Origin: Streptomyces sp. NBC_00620
GTDB taxonomy: Bacteria; Actinomycetota; Actinomycetes; Streptomycetales; Streptomycetaceae
NCBI RefSeq assembly: GCF_026341825.1
Contig: NZ_JAPENY010000002.1
Coordinates: 310,001-374,000, forward strand
Direction of reading: 5' to 3'
Length of the DNA stretch: 64,000 nucleotides
Of this stretch, positions 1 through 8,368 are shown piece after piece. Position 1 is the first letter of the stretch. Each line of letters begins with the position of its first letter. The notes beneath the pieces are model-generated. The model saw nothing but the letters and a program-made list of their open reading frames with translations. It was not told where the DNA came from and made no database searches. The position numbers and the translations under genes are program-made.

Positions 1-617
1 CGAAGGGCGGTACTAGGAAGAAGGCCGGTGCGAAGCGCGCCGCCAAGAAGAGCAGCAGTACGGCGAAGACGGCGGTCGCTTCCGCGGCCCAGGGCGCGGC
101 CCAGGCCGCGATGACGACGGGAGCCACGACGGTGGTTGCGAAGAAGACTCCTGGTACGGCCACGGCGGCGAAGAAGCCCACCGCTGTTCCCAAGGCGCGG
201 GTCTCCGCGCTGGTGGAGCCCGGCGAGCTCGCGGTGCGCCCCGGCGAGGACCCCTGGACCCCGGAAGAGGTAGCGGATGCGCGCGCGGAGCTCCAGTCCG
301 AGGCGCTGCGGCTGAGCTCCGAGATCTCCGCGTCCGAGGAGGCGCTCGCGGGCCTGATGCGCGACTCCGGCGACGGCGCGGGCGACGACCAGGCGGACAC
401 CGGCACCAAGAACATCACGCGCGAGTCCGAGATGGCGCTCAACGCCAACGCGCGCGAGATGCTGGAGCAGACCGAGCGGGCGCTGCAACGCCTCGACGCG
501 GGCACGTACGGACTCTGCGAGAACTGCGGCAACCCCATCGGCAAGGCGCGGATGCAGGCCTTCCCGCGGGCCACCCTGTGCGTCGAGTGCAAGCAGAAGC
601 AGGAACGCCGCTACTGA
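1..617 (+). CDS. TraR/DksA-family zinc-finger protein, 5' end outside window
   Basis: Partial gene: the frame is open from base 3 with no start codon that must be used, so it begins upstream. The visible 204 residues open with a Lys/Ala/Ser/Thr-rich low-complexity tail of about 70 residues. A helical acidic part follows, then a C-terminal zinc finger with two CxxC pairs (CENCG and CVECK, bases about 516-590). This is the C-terminal signature of TraR/DksA proteins, some of which bind RNA polymerase through its secondary channel. The basic tail resembles histone-H1-like tails and may contact nucleic acid (inference). It ends 88 bp before lspA on the same strand. Confidence 0.85.
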   Translation, partial: KGGTRKKAGAKRAAKKSSSTAKTAVASAAQGAAQAAMTTGATTVVAKKTPGTATAAKKPTAVPKARVSALVEPGELAVRPGEDPWTPEEVADARAELQSEALRLSSEISASEEALAGLMRDSGDGAGDDQADTGTKNITRESEMALNANAREMLEQTERALQRLDAGTYGLCENCGNPIGKARMQAFPRATLCVECKQKQERRY

Positions 618-705
618 ACGGCGCGGGAGGGCTCCTGAGCACGTGGGCGCCAGGGGGCGTGTCGTACCCTCGTCCTCAGTCAGGAACCTAGGTTGAGGGA
701 CTCAC

Positions 706-1365
706 GTGGCAGAGGCGGAGCGCATCATCGGTACGCCGGACATCCCAGGGGCGGCGGGATCCGGGCCGGAGCAGTCCGACGAGAACGCGGCGTCGGGCGA
801 CGGCTCCGGCTCGGACGGGTCGGCCCCGGCCGAGCGGTCCGGCGCGGACGGGACCGCGACCCCGGACGAGCGGCCGAAGGGCAAGCGCAGGATCGCCGTC
901 CTGTTCACGGTCGCCGCCCTGGCGTACGTCCTCGACCTCGTCAGCAAGATGATCGTGGTCGCGAAGCTGGAGCACCACGACTCGATCGAGATCATCGGGG
1001 ACTGGCTGAAGTTCGAGGCGATCCGCAACGCGGGCGCGGCCTTCGGTCTCGGTGAGGCCTTCACCATCATCTTCACGGTGATCGCGGCGGCCGTGATCGT
1101 GGTGATCGCCAGGTTGGCGCGCAAGCTGTACAGCCTGCCCTGGGCGATCGCGCTCGGCCTGCTCCTCGGCGGCGCGCTCGGGAACCTGACCGACCGGATC
1201 TTCCGCTCGCCGGGCGTCTTCGAGGGTGCGGTCGTCGACTTCATCGCGCCCAAGCACTTCGCGGTCTTCAACCTGGCCGACTCGGCGATCGTCTGCGGCG
1301 GCATCCTGATCGTGCTGCTGTCCTTCCGCGGGCTCGACCCGGACGGAACCGTCCACAAGGACTGA
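706..1365 (+). CDS. lspA: Lipoprotein signal peptidase (signal peptidase II)
   Basis: Membrane aspartyl protease that cleaves the signal peptide from diacylglyceryl-modified prolipoproteins. It acts after Lgt, whose gene lies at 40956-41963. The 219 residues carry four predicted membrane segments and the family motifs NAGAAFG, GNLTDR and FNLADSAI, with the two catalytic aspartates in the last two. An unusual acidic, Gly/Ser/Asp-rich N-terminal extension of about 60 residues precedes the first membrane helix and is probably cytoplasmic and disordered. The GTG start is supported by a GAGGGA Shine-Dalgarno sequence 7 nt upstream. Confidence 0.97.
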   Translation: MAEAERIIGTPDIPGAAGSGPEQSDENAASGDGSGSDGSAPAERSGADGTATPDERPKGKRRIAVLFTVAALAYVLDLVSKMIVVAKLEHHDSIEIIGDWLKFEAIRNAGAAFGLGEAFTIIFTVIAAAVIVVIARLARKLYSLPWAIALGLLLGGALGNLTDRIFRSPGVFEGAVVDFIAPKHFAVFNLADSAIVCGGILIVLLSFRGLDPDGTVHKD

Positions 1366-1465
1366 GCCTCACCCTCCACAAGGACTGATCCGCCGGGACG
1401 GCGTACGGAGCCCTCCGCGCGTACTGATGTTCGGGCTGTGGTCGGGCGGTGTCGGACCCGTCCGG

Positions 1466-1480
1466 CATACTCGACGGGTG
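1466..1480 (+). promoter_or_regulatory. Leaderless promoter -10 box for the pseudouridine synthase gene
   Basis: CATACT at 1466-1471 ends 6 nt before the GTG at 1478. With a transcription start 6-7 nt after the -10 box, the mRNA would begin at the start codon. No Shine-Dalgarno sequence precedes this GTG. This decides the start against an upstream in-frame ATG at 1427. No clear -35 box is visible. Confidence 0.6.
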
Positions 1481-2422
1481 AGCACCATTCCCGAGATCCG
1501 TAACCTGCCCGTGCCCGACGGTCTGGAGGGCGAGCGTGTCGACGCCGCCATCTCCCGTATGTTCGGCTTCTCCCGCACGAAGGCCGCCGAGCTCGCCGCG
1601 GCGGGGAAGGTCACGGTCGACGGCTCGGTGGTCGGCAAGTCCGAGCGGGTGCACGGCGGCGCCTGGCTCGAGGTGGAGATGCCGCAGGCCCCCGCCCCGG
1701 TGCAGATCGTGGCCGAGCCCGTCGAGGGCATGGAGATCATCCATGACGACGACGACATCGTCGTGATCGTGAAGCCGGTCGGCGTCGCCGCGCACCCGAG
1801 CCCCGGCTGGACCGGGACCACCGTCATCGGCGGCCTCGCCGCCGCGGGCTACCGGATCTCGACCTCCGGTGCCGCCGAGCGCCAGGGCATCGTGCACCGG
1901 CTCGACGTCGGCACCTCCGGCCTGATGGTGGTGGCCAAGTCGGAGCGCGCGTACACGTCGCTGAAGCGCCAGTTCAAGGAGCGCGTCGTCGACAAGCGCT
2001 ACCACTCGCTGGTCCAGGGCCACCCGGACCCGATGAGCGGCACGATCGACGCTCCGATCGGGCGCCACCCGAACCACGACTACAAGTGGGCCGTGACGGC
2101 GGAGGGCAAGCCGTCGGTCACGCACTACGACCTCATCGAGGCGTTCCGTGCCGCCAGCCTCCTCGACATCAAGCTGGAGACGGGGCGCACGCACCAGATC
2201 CGTGTGCACATGTCGGCCCACCGGCACCCGTGCGTGGGCGACCTGACGTACGGGGCGGACCCGACGCTCTCCAAGCGGCTCGGGCTCACCCGGCAGTGGC
2301 TGCACGCGGTGCGGCTCGGCTTCGAGCACCCCGGTGACGGGCAGTGGGTGGAGTTCGAGAGCGGCTACCCCGAGGACCTCCAGAAGGCGCTCGACAAGGT
2401 CCGCGAGGAGAGCTACGCGTGA
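1478..2422 (+). CDS. RluA/RluD-family pseudouridine synthase
   Basis: Isomerises specific uridines to pseudouridine in RNA; family members act on 23S rRNA or tRNA. The 314-residue protein has an N-terminal S4-like RNA-binding region (about residues 15-70, with FGFSRTKAAELA and GKVTVDG). The RluA catalytic domain follows, with the signature HRLDVGTSG, whose Asp is the nucleophile, and TGRTHQIRVH further on. The length fits RluD rather than the shorter RluA or RluC forms, but the exact target cannot be assigned. The stop codon overlaps the start of the next gene by 4 nt, so the two are translationally coupled. Confidence 0.93.
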   Translation: MSTIPEIRNLPVPDGLEGERVDAAISRMFGFSRTKAAELAAAGKVTVDGSVVGKSERVHGGAWLEVEMPQAPAPVQIVAEPVEGMEIIHDDDDIVVIVKPVGVAAHPSPGWTGTTVIGGLAAAGYRISTSGAAERQGIVHRLDVGTSGLMVVAKSERAYTSLKRQFKERVVDKRYHSLVQGHPDPMSGTIDAPIGRHPNHDYKWAVTAEGKPSVTHYDLIEAFRAASLLDIKLETGRTHQIRVHMSAHRHPCVGDLTYGADPTLSKRLGLTRQWLHAVRLGFEHPGDGQWVEFESGYPEDLQKALDKVREESYA

Positions 2423-2886
2423 GTGTGCCGTACGAGGTGCGGGTCGCCGAGGAGGCAGCCGACCGCGAGGCGTGCTTCGCGGTGCGCAAGGAGGTCTTCG
2501 TCGGCGAGCAGGGCGTACCCGAGGACATCGAGTACGACTCCTACGACGAGGGTGCCCTGCATGTGCTGGCCGTCCGCGAGGACGGGGTGCCGCTGGGCAC
2601 CGGGCGTCTTCTGTACGGCGAGGAGGCCGCCGCCAAGACCGACGGTGACCTGACGGTCGGCTCGCTCGGGCGGCTCGCCGTGAAGCGGGAGACGCGTGGG
2701 CTCGGTGTCGGCGCCGCGATCGTCGTCGGCATCGAGGACGCGGCACGCGCGCGTGGACTCGCCGCGGTGGATCTGCACGCGCAGACGCATGCCCTGGGGT
2801 TCTACGAGCGGCTCGGATACGTGGCGTACGGCGCGGAGTTCCAGGACGCCGGAATCGCACACCGGGCGATGCGCAAAGCGCTCTGA
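2419..2886 (+). CDS. GNAT-family N-acetyltransferase
   Basis: Small 155-residue protein of the GCN5-related acetyltransferase fold. The acetyl-CoA binding motif A appears as RGLGVGAAIV following the beta strand LGRLAVK, and a typical C-terminal LGFYERLGY segment is present. The N-terminal FAVRKEVFVGEQ and DIEYDS segments resemble ElaA-type GNAT proteins, whose substrate is usually unknown. Its GTG overlaps the pseudouridine synthase stop by 4 nt (GTGA), which decides the start. The acceptor molecule cannot be predicted. Confidence 0.9.
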   Translation: MSVPYEVRVAEEAADREACFAVRKEVFVGEQGVPEDIEYDSYDEGALHVLAVREDGVPLGTGRLLYGEEAAAKTDGDLTVGSLGRLAVKRETRGLGVGAAIVVGIEDAARARGLAAVDLHAQTHALGFYERLGYVAYGAEFQDAGIAHRAMRKAL

Positions 2887-2985
2887 GCGGTGCCGCGAGC
2901 TGTCGCCGCCGCTTTGTCGTAGGCGCGTGGCACGCTTGAGGTCTGGATCTTCCTAGATCGCCCAGACCCCGCCGGAGCGTTGACC

Positions 2986-4572
2986 GTGGATCAGCTGGCC
3001 CTGTTGTTCGCGCTGTTGCTCGGGGCCGTGCTGAGCGTCCCGCTGGGAGACCGGCTGGGGCTGCCCGCGCCGGTGCTGATGACGCTTCTCGGGATCGTCC
3101 TCGCCGTGCTGGACTTCGTGCCCAACGTGGACATCCCGCCCGACCTGATCCTGCCCGCGCTGCTGCCGCCACTGCTCTACGCCGCGGTACGGCGCACGTC
3201 ATGGAGACAGTTCGCGGCCAACAAACGACCGATCTTCCTGCTGGCCGTGGCGCTGGTGTTCGTCACCACCGTGGCGGTGGCCATGGTCGCGAGCGCGATC
3301 GTGCCCGGGCTGCCGATCGCCGCTGCCGTGGCGCTCGGCGCCCTCGTCGCGCCACCCGACCCGGTCGCGGCGACCGCCGTCGCGGGACAACTCGGGCTGC
3401 CGCGCCGACTGGTGTCGACCCTGGAGGGGGAGGGGCTCTTCAACGACGTGACGGCCATCGTGCTGTACCACGTCGCGATCGCCGCGGTGGTCAGCGGAAG
3501 CTTCTCGCCGTGGCAGGCCGGCCTCGACTTCGTACTGTCCGCCGTCATCGCGCTCGCCGTCGGGCTGGTGCTCGGCTGGGGCACGAACAAGCTGATGGGC
3601 CTGCTCGACGACGCCACGCTGCACATCGGTCTGACGCTGCTCGTGCCGTTCGCCGCCTACGTGCTCGCCGAGGAACTGCACGGGTCCGGGGTGCTCGCGG
3701 TGCTCACCACGGCGCTGTTCCTCGCGGAGTACGCCACCGATGCCGACGACGTCCTGATCCGGCTCGCCGGGCAGTCGTTCTGGGATGTGGTGGACACACT
3801 GGTCACCGGGGTCGCGTTCGGGCTGATCGGACTCGAACTGCACAACGCGATCAGGACCGCCTCGGGGCGGTGGGGCGAGATGCTGGGGTGGGCCGGGGCG
3901 ATCGTCGCCGTCGTCGTGCTCGTACGGCTGGCGTGGCTGCTGCCGGCGACCTGGCTGACCAAACGGCTGCACGCCAAACGGGACTACGACGAGGACATTC
4001 CGCTGTCCTGGCGCGAGACCGTCGTGATGTGGTGGGCGGGGATGCGAGGGGTCGCCTCCGTGGCCCTCGCGCTGGCGATTCCGCTGAAGACGGACGACGG
4101 GTCGGCGTTCCCCGACCGGGACGAGATCGTGTTCATCGCGTTCGGGGTGATCATGGCGACGCTGGTGCTGCAGGGGCTGACGCTGCCCTGGATCGTCAAG
4201 AAGCTCGGAGTGCAGGCCGACACCAAGGCCGAGAAGGCCTTCGAGAGAGAGCTCGCGGTGCGCGCGGCGAAGGCCGCGCGGGGGAGGCTGAAGGAGATCG
4301 AGGCGGTGGAGGAGCTGCCGGACGAGGTGTCCGAGCAGTTGCGGCGGCGGGCGCTCGACATCGGGCTGCGGATCAGCCCGGATGTGGGGGAGGGAGAGCG
4401 CCGGGAGGGGCATGAGCACCGGGTCCGGCGGATCAAGAGGCTCCGGCGGATTCAGGGGGAGATGATGAGCGCGGCTCGGCACGAGGTGCTGTCCGCGCGG
4501 AGTGAGCCGGGGGCGGATCCGGAGATCGTGGACCGGGTGTTGCGGCATCTGGATGTGCGTAGCCTGCGGTGA
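2986..4572 (+). CDS. Monovalent cation/H+ antiporter, CPA1 family (NhaP/YjcE type)
   Basis: Membrane exchanger of Na+ (or K+) for protons. The 528-residue protein has about 12 membrane helices in residues 1-410 and a charged cytoplasmic C-terminal domain of about 110 residues. CPA1 hallmarks are visible: APPDPVAATAV, EGEGLFNDV with the ion-binding Asp, and an arginine-rich MRGVASVALAL segment. Two starts are possible. GTG at 2986 is preferred over TTG at 2980 because GGAG at 2974-2977 lies 8 nt before GTG but only 2 nt before TTG. It stands alone between the GNAT gene and a convergent channel gene. Confidence 0.92.
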   Translation: MDQLALLFALLLGAVLSVPLGDRLGLPAPVLMTLLGIVLAVLDFVPNVDIPPDLILPALLPPLLYAAVRRTSWRQFAANKRPIFLLAVALVFVTTVAVAMVASAIVPGLPIAAAVALGALVAPPDPVAATAVAGQLGLPRRLVSTLEGEGLFNDVTAIVLYHVAIAAVVSGSFSPWQAGLDFVLSAVIALAVGLVLGWGTNKLMGLLDDATLHIGLTLLVPFAAYVLAEELHGSGVLAVLTTALFLAEYATDADDVLIRLAGQSFWDVVDTLVTGVAFGLIGLELHNAIRTASGRWGEMLGWAGAIVAVVVLVRLAWLLPATWLTKRLHAKRDYDEDIPLSWRETVVMWWAGMRGVASVALALAIPLKTDDGSAFPDRDEIVFIAFGVIMATLVLQGLTLPWIVKKLGVQADTKAEKAFERELAVRAAKAARGRLKEIEAVEELPDEVSEQLRRRALDIGLRISPDVGEGERREGHEHRVRRIKRLRRIQGEMMSAARHEVLSARSEPGADPEIVDRVLRHLDVRSLR

Positions 4573-4748
4573 CGCGGCGCTGGGCTTGGGCGGGTTCTCT
4601 CCCGCCCGCGCACCGCCCGCTTCTGCCTCGATGACAAGTGCACGTCTCCCGTGGGGGATTCTCGCCGTTGGCGGCTGCGGGTTCGTACGATCGGCTGTCG
4701 CCGTGTGCGTGCGGCCGCGGTCAGCCCCTGATCGGGCCCGTCCGCGAG

Positions 4749-5864
4749 TCAGCCTCTGCCCGGGCCTGTCCGTGGTGGCTCGTGGGCGCGGTCGCGGTTC
4801 GGGCGTGGTGGCTGGCCGTTGGTGTTGCCCGGTGGCAGCGCCGCGTCCGCCGTGTTGACGCGGGGGAGCGCGTAGGGATGTTCCTCGGTCAGCCAGCGGA
4901 TCATCTGTTCGCGGACCGTGACCCGTACCGTCCAGATGTCGTCCGCGTCCTTGGCGGTGACCAGGGCGCGTACCTCCATGGTGTTGGGTGTCGAGTCCGT
5001 GACGGCCAGTCCGTAGTCCCGGCCGTCCCATGCCGGGCACTCGCGCAGGATGTCCCGCAGCTGCTCGCGCATCGCGTCCACGGGTGCGGAGTGGTCGACC
5101 TGGAAGAAGACGATGCCGGTCATCTGGGCGCTGCCGCGCGACCAGTTCTCGAAGGGCTTCGAGACGAAGTACGAGACCGGCATGGTGATCCGGCGCTCGT
5201 CCCACGTCCGTACCGTCAGGAACGTCAGCGTGATCTCGTCGACCGTGCCCCACTCGCCGTCCACCACGACCGTGTCACCGAGGCGCACCATGTCGCCGAA
5301 GGCGATCTGCAGCCCGGCGAACAGGTTGGCCAGCGTCGACTGGGCGGCGACACCGGCGACGATGCCGATGATGCCGGCCGAGGCCAGCAGGGAGGCACCG
5401 GCCGCGCGCATCGCCGGGAACGTGAGCAGCATCGCGGCGACCGCCACCACGCCCACGATCGCGGAGACCACGCGCTGGATCAGCGTCACCTGCGTCCGCA
5501 CCCGGCGGACCCGCGCCGGGTCGCGGTGGGCGTTCGCGTAGCGCGAGTACGAGGTCTCGACGATCGCCGTCGCGATCCCCACGATCAGCCAGGCGGTGGA
5601 CCCGATGAGGACCAGTGTCAGGATCCGGCCGACGTCGGCGGAGTACTCGCGGGCGATCTGGGCCTGGTCGTACGAGCCTCTCAGCAGGGCCACGCACAGG
5701 ACGAACTGGAAGGGGACGCGGGCGCGGCGGAGCCGGCCCCACAGCCCGGTCTCGCTGTGCCGGGCGTCGGCCCGTCGCAGCAGGAGGTCGACGGCCCACC
5801 CGATGAGCAGTGTGAGCACGACCGAGCCACCAAGGACGATCAGAGGGCGCAGCACGTTCTCCAT
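4749..5864 (-). CDS. MscS-family mechanosensitive ion channel
   Basis: The 371-residue membrane protein has about five hydrophobic segments in residues 1-180. A typical MscS core follows: a glycine/alanine-rich pore helix (LLASAGIIGIVAGVAAQS, then LANLFAGLQIAF) and the beta-domain motif GDTVVVDGEWGTVDEITLTFL. Such channels open on membrane tension and release osmolytes. The C-terminal 25 residues are Pro/Arg-rich and probably disordered. The start is an ATG 7 nt after a TACGGT box, suggesting a leaderless mRNA. It is convergent with the antiporter; the 176 bp between them show no gene. Confidence 0.92.
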   Translation of the reverse strand: MENVLRPLIVLGGSVVLTLLIGWAVDLLLRRADARHSETGLWGRLRRARVPFQFVLCVALLRGSYDQAQIAREYSADVGRILTLVLIGSTAWLIVGIATAIVETSYSRYANAHRDPARVRRVRTQVTLIQRVVSAIVGVVAVAAMLLTFPAMRAAGASLLASAGIIGIVAGVAAQSTLANLFAGLQIAFGDMVRLGDTVVVDGEWGTVDEITLTFLTVRTWDERRITMPVSYFVSKPFENWSRGSAQMTGIVFFQVDHSAPVDAMREQLRDILRECPAWDGRDYGLAVTDSTPNTMEVRALVTAKDADDIWTVRVTVREQMIRWLTEEHPYALPRVNTADAALPPGNTNGQPPRPNRDRAHEPPRTGPGRG

Positions 5865-5877
5865 GCCTGAGACCGTA
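5862..5877 (-). promoter_or_regulatory. Leaderless -10 box for the MscS-type gene
   Basis: Read on the minus strand, TACGGT (complement of 5872-5877) ends 7 nt before the ATG at 5864. No Shine-Dalgarno sequence is present, so a leaderless transcript is likely. Confidence 0.55.
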
Positions 5878-5983
5878 ACCGGCCCGGGGGGTTCATGAAC
5901 ATGAGTTCCCGGTCAGGTCCGGGTCCAGGGCCGGGTCCGGTCCGACGTACGGCCTTGAGCAGGGCGTTGTCAGTGCCGGCTGG

Positions 5984-5999
5984 CACCATGGGGCTCATG
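5984..5999 (+). promoter_or_regulatory. Possible leaderless -10 box for the dienelactone-hydrolase-like gene
   Basis: CACCAT at 5984-5989 ends 7 nt before the ATG at 5997. A TTGTCA lies at 5968-5973, but the spacing to CACCAT is too short for a standard -35, so only the -10 is proposed. Confidence 0.35.
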
Positions 6000-6566
6000 A
6001 ACATCATGCTCTTTCACTCGACCTACGGGCTCCGGCCCGCGGTGCGCGCCGCGGCGGACCGGCTGCGTGCGGCGGGCCACGAGGTGTGGACGCCCGACCT
6101 CTTCGAGGGGCGCACCTTCGAGACCGTGGAGGAGGGCATGGCCTTCAACGACGGGATCGGCAAGGACGAGCTGCTCAGACGCGCGGTGCTGGCCGTCGCG
6201 CCCTACTCCGACCGCGGCCTGGTGTACGCGGGATTCTCGCTCGGCGCCTCCGTCGCGCAGACCTTGGCGCTCGGCGACGAGAAGGCCCGCGGACTGGTGC
6301 TCCTGCACGGCACCTCGGACATCGCGGCGAGTGCGTCGGTGGACGAGCTGCCCGTCCAGCTGCATGTCGCCGAGCCCGACGCGTTCGAGACGGACGACTG
6401 GCTGAGCTCCTGGTACCTGCAGATGCGCAGAGCCGGGGCCGACGTGGAGATCTATCGGTACGCCGGTGCGGGGCACTTGTACACCGACCCCGACCTTCCC
6501 GACTACGACGCGGAGGCCGCCGAGGCCACCTGGAAGGTGGCGCTCGGCTTCCTCGACAGCCTGTGA
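5997..6566 (+). CDS. Dienelactone-hydrolase-family alpha/beta hydrolase
   Basis: Predicted cytoplasmic hydrolase of 189 residues. It starts with a beta strand (MNIMLFHSTYGL) and shows the nucleophile elbow GFSLGAS, where DLH enzymes usually have Cys and this protein has Ser. The late AGAGHLY supplies the catalytic His, and an Asp/Glu-rich segment before it (EPDAFETDDW) may provide the acid. The pattern fits the DLH family; the substrate is unknown. The start at 5997 fits the conserved first strand and the nearby -10; a longer frame from 5895 has no support. It is convergent with phoD, with only 16 bp between the stops. Confidence 0.85.
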   Translation: MNIMLFHSTYGLRPAVRAAADRLRAAGHEVWTPDLFEGRTFETVEEGMAFNDGIGKDELLRRAVLAVAPYSDRGLVYAGFSLGASVAQTLALGDEKARGLVLLHGTSDIAASASVDELPVQLHVAEPDAFETDDWLSSWYLQMRRAGADVEIYRYAGAGHLYTDPDLPDYDAEAAEATWKVALGFLDSL

Positions 6567-6582
6567 CCGGCTACTGGCGCCG

Positions 6583-8253
6583 TCACACCGGGTCGTACGT
6601 CCGCTCCACCTTCTGCGTGCCGCTGCGGGTGCGGTACGAACGGGCCCAGGACGAGGTCGCGTTCGCCTTCGTGCGGTCGGAGAGGACGTAGAAGTCCATC
6701 TGCGCGCGGTCGGCGGTGATGTCCAGGACGCCGTAGCCGTGGCGGTCGGTGTCGACCCAGTGGACGTGCCGGTTGGCGGCGCGGATGATCGGCGCGGCGA
6801 TGGCCGAGACGGTGCCCTCGGGGACCTTGACGATGTCGTCGAGGTTGTCTGAGGTGACCGAGGTGACGACGAACTCCGTGGCGGCGGAGGCGGACAGCGG
6901 GTACGTTCCGGCGTTCACCGGCACGTCGTTGGCCCAGGCCATGTGGATGTCGCCGGTCAGGAACACCGTGTTGCGGATCGCGTTGGACCGCAGGTGGGCC
7001 AGGATCTCGCGGCGGTCGTCCGTGTAGCCGTCCCACTGGTCGGTGTTGAGGGCCAGGCCCTCCTTGGGGAGGCCGAGCAGCTCGGCGAGCGGCTTGAGGA
7101 GGTCGGCGGCGAGCGAGCCGATGGCGAACGGCGAGATCATCACCGAGTTGCCGACCAGCCGCCAGGTGGTGTCGGAGGCCTTGAGCCCCGACTTCAGCCA
7201 GTCGAGCTGGGCCCGGCCGGTGAGCGTACGGTCCGGGTCGTCGACCGAGCCGCTGCCCGTGGACGCCTGCTGGGAGCGGAAGGACCGCAGGTCGAGCAGC
7301 GAGAGGTCGGCGAGCTTGCCGAAGCGGAGACGGCGGTAGGTGGTGCCCGCGATCGCGGGGCGCACCGGCATCCACTCGAAGTAGGCCTGTTTCGCGGCGG
7401 CCTGGCGCGCGGACCAGGTGCCCTCCGTGCCCTCGGTGTGGTTCTCGGCGCCGCCCGACCAGGCGTCGTTGGCGAACTCGTGGTCGTCCCAGATGGCGAC
7501 GACCGGGGCTGCGACGTGCAGGGCCTGGAGGTCGGGGTCGGTTTTGTAACGCCCGTGCCGGGTGCGGTAGTCGGCGAGGGTGGTGATCTCGTTGGCCGGT
7601 GCGTGCGGGCGTACGACGGTGTCGCGGGTGCCGTACTCGCCGGTCGCGTACTCGTAGATGTAGTCGCCGAGATGCAGCCAGGCGTCCAGGTCGCCGCGTG
7701 CCGCGAGATGGCGGTACGAAGAGAAGTAGCCCGCCTCCCAGTTGGCGCAGGAGACCACGCCGAAGCGCAGGCCGGTCACGGCGGCGTCGGCCGCCGGGGC
7801 GGTGCGGGTGCGGGCGGCGGGTGAGTCGGTGCCGCCGGCGGAGAAGCGGAACCAGTAGTCGGTGGCCGGCTGCAGGCCCCGGATGTCCGCCTTCACGGTG
7901 TGGTCGGAGGCGGCGGACGCGGTGGTGGATCCCTTGGCGACGACCGAGCCGAACGCCTTGTCGGCGGCGACGGTCCAGCTCACCTCGGTGTCCGGGCCGA
8001 GCCCGGAGCCGGGTATCGCCTCGGCGGTCGGCGTCACCCGGGTCCACAGCAGAATGCCGTCGGGCAGCGGATCCCCGGAGGCGACACCGTGCAGGAAGGC
8101 GGGGGCCTCGGTGGCGGCGCGGGCCGGGAGGGCGGCGGCCAGGGGGCCGGCGAGGACGGCGGTGGCGGCCGCGGCCTTGACGACCGTACGGCGGCGCGGG
8201 GCGCGGGAGTTGACGGCGCCCGAGGGGTCGGATGATCTGAAGCGACTGGTCAC
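6583..8253 (-). CDS. phoD: Secreted alkaline phosphatase D (PhoD), Tat substrate
   Basis: Extracellular metal-dependent phosphodiesterase/phosphatase used to scavenge phosphate. The 556 residues begin with a twin-arginine signal (RAPRRRTVVKAAAA, then an alanine-rich hydrophobic stretch ending near ARAATEAP). An N-terminal PhoD domain (HGVASGDPLPDG) and the metallophosphatase core follow, with WDDHEFANDAW and TGDIHMAW supplying metal ligands. The GTG at 8253 is chosen because a TAACCT box ends 8 nt upstream, and because a longer frame (to 8352) would run through a 15-bp terminator stem. No obvious pho box was identified. Confidence 0.93.
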   Translation of the reverse strand: MTSRFRSSDPSGAVNSRAPRRRTVVKAAAATAVLAGPLAAALPARAATEAPAFLHGVASGDPLPDGILLWTRVTPTAEAIPGSGLGPDTEVSWTVAADKAFGSVVAKGSTTASAASDHTVKADIRGLQPATDYWFRFSAGGTDSPAARTRTAPAADAAVTGLRFGVVSCANWEAGYFSSYRHLAARGDLDAWLHLGDYIYEYATGEYGTRDTVVRPHAPANEITTLADYRTRHGRYKTDPDLQALHVAAPVVAIWDDHEFANDAWSGGAENHTEGTEGTWSARQAAAKQAYFEWMPVRPAIAGTTYRRLRFGKLADLSLLDLRSFRSQQASTGSGSVDDPDRTLTGRAQLDWLKSGLKASDTTWRLVGNSVMISPFAIGSLAADLLKPLAELLGLPKEGLALNTDQWDGYTDDRREILAHLRSNAIRNTVFLTGDIHMAWANDVPVNAGTYPLSASAATEFVVTSVTSDNLDDIVKVPEGTVSAIAAPIIRAANRHVHWVDTDRHGYGVLDITADRAQMDFYVLSDRTKANATSSWARSYRTRSGTQKVERTYDPV

Positions 8254-8267
8254 GAGCGAGCAGGTTA
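8251..8267 (-). promoter_or_regulatory. Leaderless -10 box for phoD
   Basis: On the minus strand TAACCT (complement of 8262-8267) ends 8 nt before the GTG at 8253. It lies directly downstream of the terminator of the preceding gene, consistent with phoD having its own promoter. Confidence 0.5.
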
Positions 8268-8283
8268 CCGGCCAGTACAAGAC

Positions 8284-8319
8284 AAGAGCGGGCGAACTCC
8301 GAAAAGTTCGCCCGCTCTT
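8284..8319 (-). terminator. Hairpin terminator after the DsbA-like gene
   Basis: A perfect 15-bp inverted repeat (8284-8298 with 8305-8319) surrounds a 6-nt loop. It lies 50 bp past the stop of the DsbA-like gene and before the phoD promoter. It has no long T run, as is usual in Streptomyces. Confidence 0.8.
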
Positions 8320-8368
8320 CGACTGCTGGACCCGTGAGGCGCGTGCGGACATTGAGCCCGCTGGGCCG

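Noticed and set aside
8254..8352. Longer phoD start at 8352
   Set aside because: Would place a 15-bp terminator stem inside the coding region and put 33 non-signal residues before the Tat signal; GTG 8253 has a -10 box at the right distance.
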